Shown in pieces: positions 1 through 6,678 of a stretch of 7,568 nucleotides of DNA (positions are counted from its first letter, which is position 1; each line of letters starts with the position of its first letter). This DNA is from an uncultured Paracoccaceae bacterium (GTDB taxonomy: Bacteria > Pseudomonadota > Alphaproteobacteria > Rhodobacterales > Rhodobacteraceae). A model generated the notes under the pieces. That model saw only the letters and a program-made list of their open reading frames with translations, had not been told where the DNA came from and did not search any database. The DNA is taken from contig CALFSV010000365.1 of the NCBI GenBank assembly GCA_937916485.1, positions 1 to 7,568 on the forward strand, written 5' to 3'. The position numbers and the translations under genes were made by a program.

Positions 1-82
1 GCGCAAAGGTGACTCAAAACGCGGACTTCGTTCAAGCCATCCGCATTAAAGCGATAAGATATCAACACATTGATGTTGTAAA

Positions 83-169
83 TGGTGCGGTCGAGAGGGA
101 TCGAACCTCCACTCCGGTTAAGGAACAGCGACCTCAACGCTGCGCGTCTACCAATTCCGCCACGACCGC
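83..169 (-). tRNA. tRNA-Leu (anticodon GAG), CCA end encoded
   Basis: Read on the minus strand, this is a complete class II tRNA of 87 nt including CCA. The acceptor arm GCGGTCG at the 5' end (163-169) pairs with CGACCGC near the 3' end. The D arm contains AATTGGTAGACGC. The anticodon stem CAGCG/CGCTG encloses the loop TTGAGGT, giving anticodon GAG, which reads CUC and CUU leucine codons. A long variable arm follows, as expected for tRNA-Leu. The T arm carries GGTTCGATCCC. The discriminator base is A, followed by a genomically encoded CCA at 83-85. The gene diverges from lipB. All arms are intact, so I regard it as functional. Confidence 0.98.
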
Positions 170-196
170 ACTGTCATAAGCTGGTAGCTGGAGGGC

Positions 197-225
197 CTTC
201 TAGATCAGGCCCATGACCTTGCCAA
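197..225 (-). promoter_or_regulatory. Putative promoter of tRNA-Leu
   Basis: On the minus strand TTGGCA (220-225, 5 of 6 matches to the sigma-70 -35 consensus) is separated by exactly 17 bp from TAGAAG (197-202, a weak -10). Transcription would begin near base 190, leaving about 20 nt of 5' leader to be trimmed from the tRNA at 169. A 6-bp inverted repeat (193-198 with 207-212) overlaps the -10 region. The position and spacing are right, but the -10 match is poor, so this is a prediction only. Confidence 0.35.
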
Positions 226-391
226 GGGGAAAATCGTTCAGGCCGGTTTCAGGCCGTCCCGGACCGGGGGCCGTCCGCAAATGTCCGGATATCGGCACCG
301 TGAACCCCTCGATCCGAAGCAGGCTCCGTCTCACCATGACGGGGCTAGAGTCAGGCTACCGCTTCCCATCGGCGCACTTTATATCATCTTC

Positions 392-1060
392 ATGACTGTC
401 GACTGGATCACCACCCAAGGGCTGACCCCCTACCCCGAGGCCCTTGCCTTTATGGAGGCACGCGCCGAGGCCATTCGTGCAGGAACGGCGAATGAGTGCA
501 TATGGCTGGTGGAACACCCGCCCCTCTATACCTCCGGCACGTCGTCCAGGCCCGAGGATCTGACAGACCCGGACCGATTCCCTGTGTTCGAGGCCCGGCG
601 CGGTGGGCAATACACCTATCACGGTCCGGGCCAGAGGGTCGCCTACGTCATGCTTGATGTCGCCGCCCGGGGCCGCGACGTGCGCTGCTTTGTACGCGAT
701 CTGGAGCGCTGGGTCATTGCAGCGCTTGCCGAGTTCAATGTGAAGGGTGAGATCCGACCAGGCCGCGTCGGTGTTTGGGTCGACCGCCCGGACAAGCCCC
801 TTGGGCCAGACGGAATGGTACAGGAAGACAAAATCGCCGCCCTTGGCATCCGTTTGCGTAAGTGGGTGTCGTTTCACGGGCTTTCGATCAATGTTGAGCC
901 TGACCTGAGCCACTTTGACGGTATCGTGCCCTGCGGGATTCGCGATCACGGGGTCACAAGCCTTGTCGACCTTGGCCTGCCTGTCACGATGACCGACCTA
1001 GACCTGGCCCTGCGCCGGACCTTCCTGACCGAAATGGAACCTGGGCGCATCAGCTCCTGA
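392..1060 (+). CDS. lipB: Octanoyl-[acyl-carrier-protein]:protein N-octanoyltransferase LipB
   Basis: LipB moves the octanoyl group from octanoyl-ACP onto the lipoyl-domain lysine of pyruvate and 2-oxoglutarate dehydrogenases and the glycine cleavage H protein. LipA then inserts sulfur. The protein is cytosolic. The 222-residue product carries the family signature [12 protein letters not shown] at residues 70-81, the conserved SFHG at 160-163, and the catalytic dyad: Lys147 in QEDKIAALG and Cys181 in GIVPCGI. Length matches bacterial LipB. The frame is open upstream to an ATG at 281, but the stretch encoded there (37 residues) resembles nothing in LipB, and alignment to the family begins at [10 protein letters not shown], so I choose ATG 392. 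No Shine-Dalgarno sequence precedes this ATG. TATATC at 380-385 lies where a -10 box would place the transcription start at the ATG itself, so a leaderless mRNA is possible. The gene stands alone. Confidence 0.96.
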   Translation: MTVDWITTQGLTPYPEALAFMEARAEAIRAGTANECIWLVEHPPLYTSGTSSRPEDLTDPDRFPVFEARRGGQYTYHGPGQRVAYVMLDVAARGRDVRCFVRDLERWVIAALAEFNVKGEIRPGRVGVWVDRPDKPLGPDGMVQEDKIAALGIRLRKWVSFHGLSINVEPDLSHFDGIVPCGIRDHGVTSLVDLGLPVTMTDLDLALRRTFLTEMEPGRISS

Positions 1061-1136
1061 CCTTGGCACTGACGGCGCTGGCCCCAAGAACGCCCAGTCG
1101 CCTTGTGGGCCAAACGATGCGGCGACCTGCGCCAAT

Positions 1137-1164
1137 TTTACCCATCAGGAAGTGTGCATAGATT
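1137..1164 (+). promoter_or_regulatory. Possible ctaD promoter
   Basis: Within the 200-bp gap between lipB and ctaD, TTTACC (1137-1142) and TAGATT (1159-1164) lie 16 bp apart and resemble weak -35 and -10 elements. The same -10 hexamer occurs in the clearer yqeY promoter candidate. It would give a leader of roughly 90 nt before the ctaD start. Both hexamers match only 4 of 6 consensus bases, so chance occurrence is a real possibility. Confidence 0.25.
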
Positions 1165-1262
1165 GTTGCCCCTTTAAGCCCAACCCACTAGAACGGCCGT
1201 CAATGCAGGGCCTTCGTTCTGGGTCATGCTGGAAAAATTTTAGCCAATTCTGGGAGAGCCAC

Positions 1263-2936
1263 ATGGCAGACGCCGCCATTCACGGCCACGAGCACGAAGA
1301 CACGCGGGGCTTCTTTACCCGCTGGTTCATGTCCACAAACCACAAGGACATCGGTATCCTTTATCTATGGGTTGCCGGGGCCGCAGGCTTCATCTCGGTC
1401 GCCTTTACAGTCTACATGCGGCTGGAGCTGATGCATCCGGGCGTGCAGTACATGTGCCTTGAGGGTGCGCGCTTCATCGCCGATTCGGCCGCAACATGTA
1501 CCCCCAACGGTCACCTCTGGAACGTCATGATCACCTACCACGGTGTGCTGATGATGTTCTTTGTCGTGATTCCCGCCCTCTTCGGCGGTTTCGGCAACTA
1601 CTTCATGCCGTTGCAGATCGGTGCGCCGGACATGGCGTTCCCGCGGATGAACAACCTGTCGTTCTGGATGTACGTTGCCGGTACCGCGCTCGGTGTCGCT
1701 TCGATGCTCTCGCCGGGTGGCAACGGCCAGCTTGGGTCGGGCGTTGGCTGGGTTCTGTACCCGCCGCTTTCGACGTCCGAGCAGGGGATGTCGATGGACT
1801 TGGCGATCTTCGCCGTCCACCTGTCCGGTGCCTCGTCCATCCTGGGCGCGATCAACATGATCACCACCTTCCTGAACATGCGCGCGCCGGGCATGACCCT
1901 GCACAAGGTGCCCCTGTTCGCCTGGTCGATCTTTGTCACAGCCTGGCTGATCCTCTTGGCGTTGCCCGTCCTTGCCGGCGCCATCACGATGCTGCTGACC
2001 GACCGGAACTTCGGTACGACCTTCTTCCAGCCGGAAGGTGGCGGTGACCCGATCCTGTACCAGCACATCCTGTGGTTCTTTGGTCATCCGGAAGTTTATA
2101 TCATCATCATCCCCGGCTTTGGCATCATCAGCCACATCATTGCGACCTTCTCGAGAAAGCCGATCTTCGGCTACCTCCCGATGGTCTACGCGATGGTTGC
2201 GATCGGCGTGTTGGGCTTTGTCGTCTGGGCCCACCACATGTACACCGTCGGCCTGAGCCTGACCCAGCAGTCCTACTTTATGCTGGCGACGATGGTCATC
2301 GCGGTCCCGACGGGGGTCAAGATTTTCAGCTGGATCGCCACCATGTGGGGCGGGTCGGTTGAATTCAAAACCCCGATGCTCTGGGCCTTCGGCTTCTTGT
2401 TCCTGTTCACCGTTGGCGGGGTTACCGGCATCGTGCTCAGCCAGGCTGGCGTCGACCGGGCCTACCACGACACCTACTACGTTGTTGCGCACTTCCACTA
2501 CGTGATGTCGTTGGGTGCAGTGTTCGCCATCTTTGCGGGGATGTATTTCTACCTGCCGAAGATGTCTGGCCGCATGTACCCCGAATGGGCAGGCAAGCTG
2601 CACTTCTGGATGATGTTCGTCGGCGCGAATATCACCTTCTTCCCGCAGCACTTCCTTGGACGTCAGGGCATGCCGCGTCGCTACATCGACTATCCGGAGG
2701 CTTTCGCCACCTGGAACTTTGTATCGTCGATGGGTGCCTTCCTGTCCTTCGCCTCGTTCCTGTTCTTCATCGGGATCCTGTTCTACACCCTGCGCTTCGG
2801 CAAGCGGGTGACCGAGAACAACCCCTGGAACGAATATGCCGACACGCTGGAATGGACCCTGCCCTGCCCGCCGCCCGAGCATACGTTCGAAACGCTCCCC
2901 AAGCAGAGCGATTGGGACAAGGGCCACGCGCACTAG
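1263..2936 (+). CDS. ctaD: Cytochrome c oxidase subunit I, aa3-type (CtaD/CoxA)
   Basis: This is the catalytic inner-membrane subunit of the aa3 cytochrome c oxidase, reducing O2 to water while pumping protons. The 557-residue protein keeps every functional residue, one position before Paracoccus numbering. Heme a ligands are His93 (TYHG) and His412. The heme a3 ligand is His410 (VVAHFHY). CuB ligands are His275, His324 and His325, with the crosslinking Tyr279 in FGHPEVY. D-channel residues are Asp123, Asn130/Asn131 and Glu277. The K-channel lysine is Lys353. This pattern defines an A1-type heme-copper oxidase. The usual twelve hydrophobic segments are evident. I place the start at ATG 1263 because GGGAGAG (1252-1258) sits 4 bases upstream and [13 protein letters not shown] is a typical N-terminus; the 37 codons open upstream are not family-like. 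The gene is monocistronic, with no ctaC, ctaB, ctaG or ctaE beside it, an arrangement known from Paracoccus and relatives. Confidence 0.99.
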   Translation: MADAAIHGHEHEDTRGFFTRWFMSTNHKDIGILYLWVAGAAGFISVAFTVYMRLELMHPGVQYMCLEGARFIADSAATCTPNGHLWNVMITYHGVLMMFFVVIPALFGGFGNYFMPLQIGAPDMAFPRMNNLSFWMYVAGTALGVASMLSPGGNGQLGSGVGWVLYPPLSTSEQGMSMDLAIFAVHLSGASSILGAINMITTFLNMRAPGMTLHKVPLFAWSIFVTAWLILLALPVLAGAITMLLTDRNFGTTFFQPEGGGDPILYQHILWFFGHPEVYIIIIPGFGIISHIIATFSRKPIFGYLPMVYAMVAIGVLGFVVWAHHMYTVGLSLTQQSYFMLATMVIAVPTGVKIFSWIATMWGGSVEFKTPMLWAFGFLFLFTVGGVTGIVLSQAGVDRAYHDTYYVVAHFHYVMSLGAVFAIFAGMYFYLPKMSGRMYPEWAGKLHFWMMFVGANITFFPQHFLGRQGMPRRYIDYPEAFATWNFVSSMGAFLSFASFLFFIGILFYTLRFGKRVTENNPWNEYADTLEWTLPCPPPEHTFETLPKQSDWDKGHAH

Positions 2937-2956
2937 CACTGCCTGTCTGAAACACC

Positions 2957-2988
2957 AAAGGGCCCCGAATTCGGGGGCCTTTTCTTTT
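2957..2988 (+). terminator. Rho-independent terminator of ctaD
   Basis: A near-perfect 13-bp inverted repeat (2957-2969 with 2970-2982) has one internal G/G mismatch, is centred on GAATTC, and is followed by TTTTCTTTT. It begins 20 bases after the ctaD stop. The GC-rich stem plus T tract is a classic intrinsic terminator and isolates ctaD from the small genes downstream. Confidence 0.92.
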
Positions 2989-3038
2989 GTCGTCCCGGCT
3001 GCTCAGACGACCAAGCGCCGCCCACTGTCCGGATCTGG

Positions 3039-3308
3039 ATGGAGTTGGTAGCGATCTCCGCCCGGAATCCTGAACGGCACAGGGCCATCGCCACACGAAT
3101 CGTGGACAGCGTTCTGGTCTGGACAGCCGGCTGTCTGAAGCCCCCCGATGAGGCCCTATTGGTGCTGAACTGCATTGAAGGGATGCTCGCCCTGCAAGTG
3201 GCCAGGCATGGCGCATCAGTGGATGCGGCCATCGATACCCTATCTGCCCGCCTTACCCCTAAAGCCGCGACCAGATTACGCATGGGACGGAACAGATCTG
3301 CGAGCTAA
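3039..3308 (+). CDS. Small hypothetical protein (89 aa)
   Basis: I do not recognise this protein. It is 89 residues long, without a signal peptide or membrane span, and moderately basic at the C-terminus (RLRMGRNRSAS). The middle (about residues 36-70) is rich in Ala and Leu and probably helical. It has two cysteines, Cys32 and Cys45, in no known motif. The case for coding rests on codon use: about two thirds of third positions are G or C, as in the neighbouring genes. It also fits neatly between the ctaD terminator and the DUF2244 gene, ending 9 bases before the DUF2244 start, as in an operon. Against it, no clear Shine-Dalgarno sequence precedes ATG 3039. It could be a lineage-restricted gene of Rhodobacterales. 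Confidence 0.55.
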   Translation: MELVAISARNPERHRAIATRIVDSVLVWTAGCLKPPDEALLVLNCIEGMLALQVARHGASVDAAIDTLSARLTPKAATRLRMGRNRSAS

Positions 3309-3317
3309 GTCCGCTAC

Positions 3318-3809
3318 ATGCCCTACGAATGGATCGACCCACCCCCCGGAGGCCCGAAGGCAGAGCTGCACCTCTGGCCTTACAGATCATTGCCCAAAAA
3401 GGGTTTCGTCACTTTTTTCGGCATCACCTTCACCCTTGTGGCGATCCCGTTGCTGGCGGTTCTTGGCTCACCCATCCTATGGGGCATCCTGCCGTTTATC
3501 GCGGTAGTTCTGGGAGGCGCGTGGTGGGGCCTGCAACGCAGCTACAACGATGGAGCGATCCTTGAAGAACTGCGGCTATGGGAGGACCGGATCACCCTCG
3601 ACCGGCACAACCCGCGCGGCCACCACCAGTTCTGGGAGGCGAACCCGCATTGGGTCAGGATCAACGATTATCCAAAGGAAGGTCCGGTCGAACACTATCT
3701 GACCTTGCAAGGCGGTCCCCGGGAGGTCGAGATCGGCGCCTTTCTGACAGTCGAGGAACGCCTGGCCCTGCAGACTGAATTGCTGGACCGGCTAAGGGCC
3801 GTAAGATAG
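3318..3809 (+). CDS. DUF2244 domain-containing inner-membrane protein
   Basis: The 163-residue protein fits the DUF2244 family of uncharacterised alphaproteobacterial and other proteobacterial membrane proteins. No biochemical function is established. A short cytosolic N-terminus, with the motif-like LHLWPYRSLPKKGF at residues 17-30, leads into two adjacent hydrophobic helices at about 30-49 and 53-70. A soluble C-terminal domain of about 90 residues follows, with conserved-looking aromatic motifs (LRLWEDRITLDRHNP, FWEANPHWVRI) and a terminal helix. The DUF2244 layout is two spans followed by this kind of domain. The upstream small ORF ends 9 bases before ATG 3318 and no strong ribosome binding site is seen, so translation may be coupled. 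Closeness to ctaD suggests a respiratory or membrane link, but the terminator between them argues against co-transcription. Confidence 0.9.
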   Translation: MPYEWIDPPPGGPKAELHLWPYRSLPKKGFVTFFGITFTLVAIPLLAVLGSPILWGILPFIAVVLGGAWWGLQRSYNDGAILEELRLWEDRITLDRHNPRGHHQFWEANPHWVRINDYPKEGPVEHYLTLQGGPREVEIGAFLTVEERLALQTELLDRLRAVR

Positions 3810-3905
3810 CCCGCTGCCGGCCAAAGAGCTGACGGCAAAGCAATGGTCGTCGCGAAGGCAGGCGGTCCCGACAAGGCTCCTCCCAAAGCCTTGCCAGAAA
3901 GGGCC

Positions 3906-4364
3906 TTAGCCCAACCGTTCCTTGACCATCGGTCCGACTTTACCAAAGTCCATCTGGCCGGTGTATTTGGCCTTGAGGGCGGCCATCACCTTGCCCATAT
4001 CCCGGATCGAGCTCGCCTCGACCTCTGCAATGGCGACATCGACAGCGTCGGCGGCTTCTTCGCTGGACAGTTGGCGCGGCAGGAATTCCTCGATCACCCT
4101 GATCTCGGCCAGTTCCTTTTCGGCAAGTTCAAGACGGCCGCCTTCTTCGTAGGCACGCGCGCTTTCCTGACGCTGCTTGACCATCCGACCCATGATGGAC
4201 AGGACAACGTCATCACCAATACCGTCGTCTTCACCATCACCCCGCGCCGCGATCTCCCGGTCCTTGATGGCGGCATTGACGAGCCGCAAGGTCGACAGTC
4301 GGTCTGCCTCCTTCGCCTTCATCGCCTCTTTCATGGCGGAATTGATCCTTGTACGCAAATCCAT
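3906..4364 (-). CDS. yqeY: GatB/YqeY domain-containing protein
   Basis: The 152-residue protein matches the stand-alone YqeY family, which shares its fold with the tRNA-binding C-terminal domain of GatB, the amidotransferase subunit that makes Gln-tRNA and Asn-tRNA. The precise role of free-standing YqeY is unproven. Family marks are the N-terminal helix MDLRTRINSAMKEAMKAKE, the segment RLSTLRLVNAAIKDRE (about 22-37), EIRVIEEFLPRQLS (about 86-99), and the C-terminal DMGKVMAALKAKYTGQMDFGKVGPMVKERL, the region homologous to the GatB tail. Length is normal for the family. On the minus strand AGGAA (4372-4376) lies 7 bases before ATG 4364 and fixes the start. The gene is divergent from carA, an arrangement I recall as common in alphaproteobacteria, and convergent with the DUF2244 gene. 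The long open frame on the opposite strand here is only its shadow. Confidence 0.96.
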   Translation of the reverse strand: MDLRTRINSAMKEAMKAKEADRLSTLRLVNAAIKDREIAARGDGEDDGIGDDVVLSIMGRMVKQRQESARAYEEGGRLELAEKELAEIRVIEEFLPRQLSSEEAADAVDVAIAEVEASSIRDMGKVMAALKAKYTGQMDFGKVGPMVKERLG

Positions 4365-4398
4365 CTAGTTGTTCCTGTGATCCCCAAAACAAGCCTGC

Positions 4399-4427
4399 AA
4401 TCTATCGAAAGCCGCCAACCATGACAA
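4399..4427 (-). promoter_or_regulatory. Promoter of yqeY
   Basis: On the minus strand TTGTCA (4422-4427, 5 of 6 matches to the -35 consensus) and TAGATT (4399-4404, 4 of 6 matches to the -10 consensus) are 17 bp apart. Transcription would start near 4392, giving a leader of about 28 nt that contains the AGGAA ribosome binding site. This is the best promoter match in the window. Confidence 0.55.
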
Positions 4428-4476
4428 CCAGAACCCCGCTGTCTGCAGGAACTGTGTCTCTTGGGCGGACCAAGCC

Positions 4477-4505
4477 TTGACCCCACCCCGGCCCGACCAT
4501 AGTGT
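4477..4505 (+). promoter_or_regulatory. Putative promoter of carA
   Basis: TTGACC (4477-4482, 5 of 6) and TAGTGT (4500-4505, 3 of 6) are separated by 17 bp. Transcription would start near 4512, leaving a leader of about 27 nt with the ribosome binding site GGGGGA. That is too short for a classical attenuator or riboswitch. The element lies back to back with the yqeY promoter, the two -35 boxes being about 50 bp apart. Confidence 0.42.
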
Positions 4506-4538
4506 CCGGCCGATTTACAACCCCGGGGGACGATCGCA

Positions 4539-5702
4539 ATGCCGCAAAACGCGCAAGCCAAACCGACGGCCTGTCTCGCTCTGGCAGATGGAACGGTGTT
4601 CTTCGGAAAGGGCTTTGGAGCCACCGGTCAGACAACGGCAGAGTTGTGTTTCAACACCGCAATGACCGGCTATCAAGAGATCATGACCGACCCATCCTAT
4701 GCGGGCCAGATCGTGACCTTTACCTTCCCCCATATCGGGAACACCGGCACCACCCCCGAAGACGACGAAACGGCCGAGCCTTTTGCCGCCGGAATGGTCG
4801 TCAAATGGGACCCGACCGAGCCGTCGAGCTGGCGGTCCACCGAAGACCTGCAAAACTGGTTGCGCCGTAAGGGCCGGATTGCGATCGGTGGCCTCGATAC
4901 CCGCAGACTGACACGGGCGATCCGGCATCAGGGAGCCCCGCATGTGGCCCTCGCCCATGACCCGGACGGCAACTTTGACATCGCCGCCCTTGTCGCGGCG
5001 GCCCGCGCTTTCAACGGACTTGTTGGCCATGATCTTGCCCGAGAAGTGACCTGCGCCCAAAGCTATCGCTGGGACGAAATGCGGTGGGCCTGGCCGCAGG
5101 GCTATCAACGCCAGACAGCCCCAGTCCATAAGGTTGTCGCCATCGACTACGGCGCCAAGCGCAATATCCTGCGCTGCCTCGCCTCGGCTGGCTGCGACGT
5201 CACCGTACTGCCCGCAACGGCAACGGCGGACGATGTTCTGGCCCTGTCGCCTGACGGTTTGTTCCTGTCCAACGGCCCAGGCGACCCCGAGGCAACCGGA
5301 GCCTATGCCGTTCCGATGATCCAGGGCGTAATGGAACGGGCTGCCATGCCAATTTTTGGCATTTGCCTCGGCCACCAGATGCTGGCCCTGTCCCTTGGCG
5401 CCCGCACGATCAAGATGAACCACGGCCATCACGGGGCCAACCACCCCGTCAAGGATCTTGAGACCGGCAAGGTTGAGATCACGTCGATGAACCACGGGTT
5501 CACAGTGGACAGCCAGACCCTGCCCGAAGGGGTCAAGGAAACGCATGTCAGCCTTTTTGACGGCTCTAACTGCGGGATCCGGATGACCGATCGGCCAGTG
5601 TTCAGCGTGCAGTATCACCCCGAGGCAAGCCCAGGTCCACAAGACAGCTATTACCTGTTCGAGCGGTTCGCGGCTGCCATGGCGGATCAGAAGGTTAGCT
5701 GA
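4539..5702 (+). CDS. carA: Carbamoyl-phosphate synthase small (glutaminase) subunit
   Basis: CarA hydrolyses glutamine and channels ammonia to CarB, which makes carbamoyl phosphate for pyrimidine and arginine synthesis. It is cytosolic and works as the CarAB heterodimer. The 387-residue length is normal. The N-terminal CPSase small-subunit domain contains the signatures FNTAMTGYQE (residues 38-47) and GLDTRRLTR (118-126). The C-terminal class I glutamine amidotransferase domain begins near 197 (VHKVVAIDYGAKRNILR) and includes LSNGPGDP (243-250), the nucleophile Cys276 in GICLGHQ, and His360 and Glu362 in QYHPEAS, completing the triad. GGGGGA (4525-4530) lies 8 bases before ATG 4539 and supports that start. 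carB does not follow directly; the downstream DNA has different character, so carB must lie elsewhere, as in many alphaproteobacteria. Confidence 0.99.
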   Translation: MPQNAQAKPTACLALADGTVFFGKGFGATGQTTAELCFNTAMTGYQEIMTDPSYAGQIVTFTFPHIGNTGTTPEDDETAEPFAAGMVVKWDPTEPSSWRSTEDLQNWLRRKGRIAIGGLDTRRLTRAIRHQGAPHVALAHDPDGNFDIAALVAAARAFNGLVGHDLAREVTCAQSYRWDEMRWAWPQGYQRQTAPVHKVVAIDYGAKRNILRCLASAGCDVTVLPATATADDVLALSPDGLFLSNGPGDPEATGAYAVPMIQGVMERAAMPIFGICLGHQMLALSLGARTIKMNHGHHGANHPVKDLETGKVEITSMNHGFTVDSQTLPEGVKETHVSLFDGSNCGIRMTDRPVFSVQYHPEASPGPQDSYYLFERFAAAMADQKVS

Positions 5703-5764
5703 CCCTTTCGCTGTTAAGCCGGGATTAAAATCAACATATTTAATTCAATAACTTAGCATCATAC

Positions 5765-5798
5765 TTAGGTTCCATCATACGGTTCTGATTAGGTTCCA
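5765..5798. repeat. Two direct copies of TTAGGTTCCA with a partial third
   Basis: Exact 10-bp copies lie at 5765-5774 and 5789-5798, starting 24 bp apart. A related GGTTCT occurs between them at 5781-5786, so GGTTC recurs at 5768, 5781 and 5792, at intervals of 13 and 11 bp. The spacing is close to one helical turn between neighbours and about two turns between the exact copies. It lies 60-100 bp after the carA stop. It could be a regulator-binding array, a recombination scar or chance in AT-rich DNA; no gene start is close on the plus strand. Confidence 0.5.
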
Positions 5799-6070
5799 CC
5801 TTGTACTACCCTTGCAGTACTTTTTGCATCGACGAACCACTACGGTCGAAGTTCATCCGGCGACACCTCCGCCGACCCGTGCTAGCGATCATCTGGAATT
5901 TCTTCTTTGTCTTGGATGCGAGGGCGCAAACCAAGGGACCCCGCAACCTTGGGCTAAGATCGGGAAGGACTTTGAGACGCTCTGTGGTAGGCGCTGGGCG
6001 GTTCTGTGTGGACGATTCCGTTAATAACCCCGAACACCATGTTGACCGCAAGTGAGGCTCTCAGGGGCTG

Positions 6071-6100
6071 TAGTTCGGGCATCGCTTTCTAGCCTATAAG
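6071..6100 (+). promoter_or_regulatory. Possible promoter of the UPF0145 gene
   Basis: TATAAG at 6095-6100 matches 5 of 6 bases of a -10 box. The region 16-18 bp upstream (around 6071-6077) has no good -35 hexamer. If used, the leader would be about 65 nt. It is the best -10 match before the 6173 gene, but evidence is weak. Confidence 0.25.
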
Positions 6101-6172
6101 TCTCACCCCAATCCTTGTCGCGATGCTGCCACCTGTGCATGGTAGCTGGGCGTTGAACTGAAAGGGAACTTG

Positions 6173-6673
6173 ATGATGCGAAATTGCATCGTCTGCGGTA
6201 AGAACCTGTCATTCCGGCACGGAGACGAACACCGGCGTTCCAGTGATTGTGTTGCTGACAACAGCTGGCCAACTGACCATCCGAAAAATACGGTCGTGCT
6301 GCAGCAGGCAGAACACGCAAGGCAAGAACGACAAGCTGCAATCGAAACCATCATGCTCACCACAGAAGCATACCCCCAAGGGCTAACCATTACCCGCCGG
6401 ATAGAGGTGGTAACTGCTGAATGCGCCTTCGGGATGAATATGTTCAAGGAACTGTTCGCCGGGGTCAGAGACATCGTTGGTGGCCGCTCAGAGGCTGTGC
6501 AGAAGACCATGAGAGACTCGCGGCGTGTTGCACTGTATGAACTCAAGAAGGAAGCTCACGCTGTGGGAGCAAATGCCGTAGTAGGTGTTGATCTCGATTA
6601 TGTAGAATTGAGTTCTGCTGGCAGTATGGTCATGTTGGTAGCGTCAGGGACTGCTGTGGTGTTTGAGGAGTAA
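6173..6673 (+). CDS. UPF0145/YbjQ family protein with an extra Cys/His-rich N-terminus
   Basis: The C-terminal region, residues 61-166, is a full YbjQ/UPF0145 (DUF74) domain, a family often labelled heavy-metal-binding but of unproven function. It shows IVGGRSEA (101-108), EAHAVGANAVVGVDLDY (127-143) and MLVASGTAV (154-162), all typical. YbjQ alone is about 105 residues; here about 60 residues precede it. They hold a CxxC pair (Cys5, Cys8), His16, His20 and Cys26, suggesting a small zinc-finger-like unit, then a charged helical linker (44-60). Only three cysteines are present, so metal binding is an inference. AAAGGGA (6161-6167) is placed for ATG 6173 or ATG 6176; the TTG at 6170 is too close. 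The protein is presumably cytosolic. It is followed after 5 bases by the exported small protein gene and probably forms an operon with it. Confidence 0.9.
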   Translation: MMRNCIVCGKNLSFRHGDEHRRSSDCVADNSWPTDHPKNTVVLQQAEHARQERQAAIETIMLTTEAYPQGLTITRRIEVVTAECAFGMNMFKELFAGVRDIVGGRSEAVQKTMRDSRRVALYELKKEAHAVGANAVVGVDLDYVELSSAGSMVMLVASGTAVVFEE

Positions 6674-6678
6674 ATTGC

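Larger units (their letters stand above)
5703..6172. other. Gap of about 470 bp without a supported gene
   Basis: After the GC-rich carA gene the DNA becomes AT-rich (about 5725-5800) and then mixed. It contains the TTAGGTTCCA direct repeat described separately and a weak 5-bp stem (5858-5862 with 5870-5874). Short frames of 70-84 codons exist on both strands between about 5801 and 6055, overlapping one another. None has a ribosome binding site, a recognised motif or a convincing codon pattern, and I cannot choose among them. The frames may be remnants of a decayed gene or mobile element, or an untranslated RNA, but the sequence alone does not decide. No tRNA, intact transposase or terminator hairpin with a T tract is visible. 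Confidence 0.5.

Noticed and set aside
12..44. Possible tRNA-Leu terminator on the minus strand
   Set aside because: A bulged hairpin (21-25 with 40-44, plus an inner 3-bp stem) is followed only by GTTTTGAGT; the stem is too short and the T run too poor for a confident call.
63..78. Short inverted repeat just after the tRNA-Leu 3' end
   Set aside because: The CAACA/TGTTG stem is only 5 bp and AT-rich, with no following T tract.
356..949. Minus-strand open frame of 197 codons opposite lipB
   Set aside because: Antisense shadow of lipB; the lipB signature and catalytic Lys/Cys are on the plus strand.
1365..2939. Minus-strand open frame of 524 codons opposite ctaD
   Set aside because: It is the antisense shadow of a GC-rich gene; the product is an implausible charged, repetitive sequence, while ctaD keeps every catalytic residue.
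3872..3893. Inverted repeat CAAGGCT/AGCCTTG between the convergent DUF2244 and yqeY genes
   Set aside because: The 7-bp stem with an 8-base loop lacks a T tract on either strand, so it is not a convincing bidirectional terminator.
3843..4424. Plus-strand open frame of 193 codons over yqeY
   Set aside because: YqeY on the minus strand is a clear family match with a good ribosome binding site, so this frame is its shadow.
4515..5642. Minus-strand open frame of 375 codons opposite carA
   Set aside because: Shadow of carA caused by GC-rich third positions; no motif and no ribosome binding site.
5801..6055. Open frames of 84 (plus) and 81 (minus) codons in the gap after carA
   Set aside because: Neither has a ribosome binding site, a domain or a signal sequence, and they overlap each other; no basis to pick one as a gene.
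6021..6546. Minus-strand open frames opposite the start of the UPF0145 gene
   Set aside because: They overlap a plus-strand gene with a clear family domain and ribosome binding site; treated as shadows.
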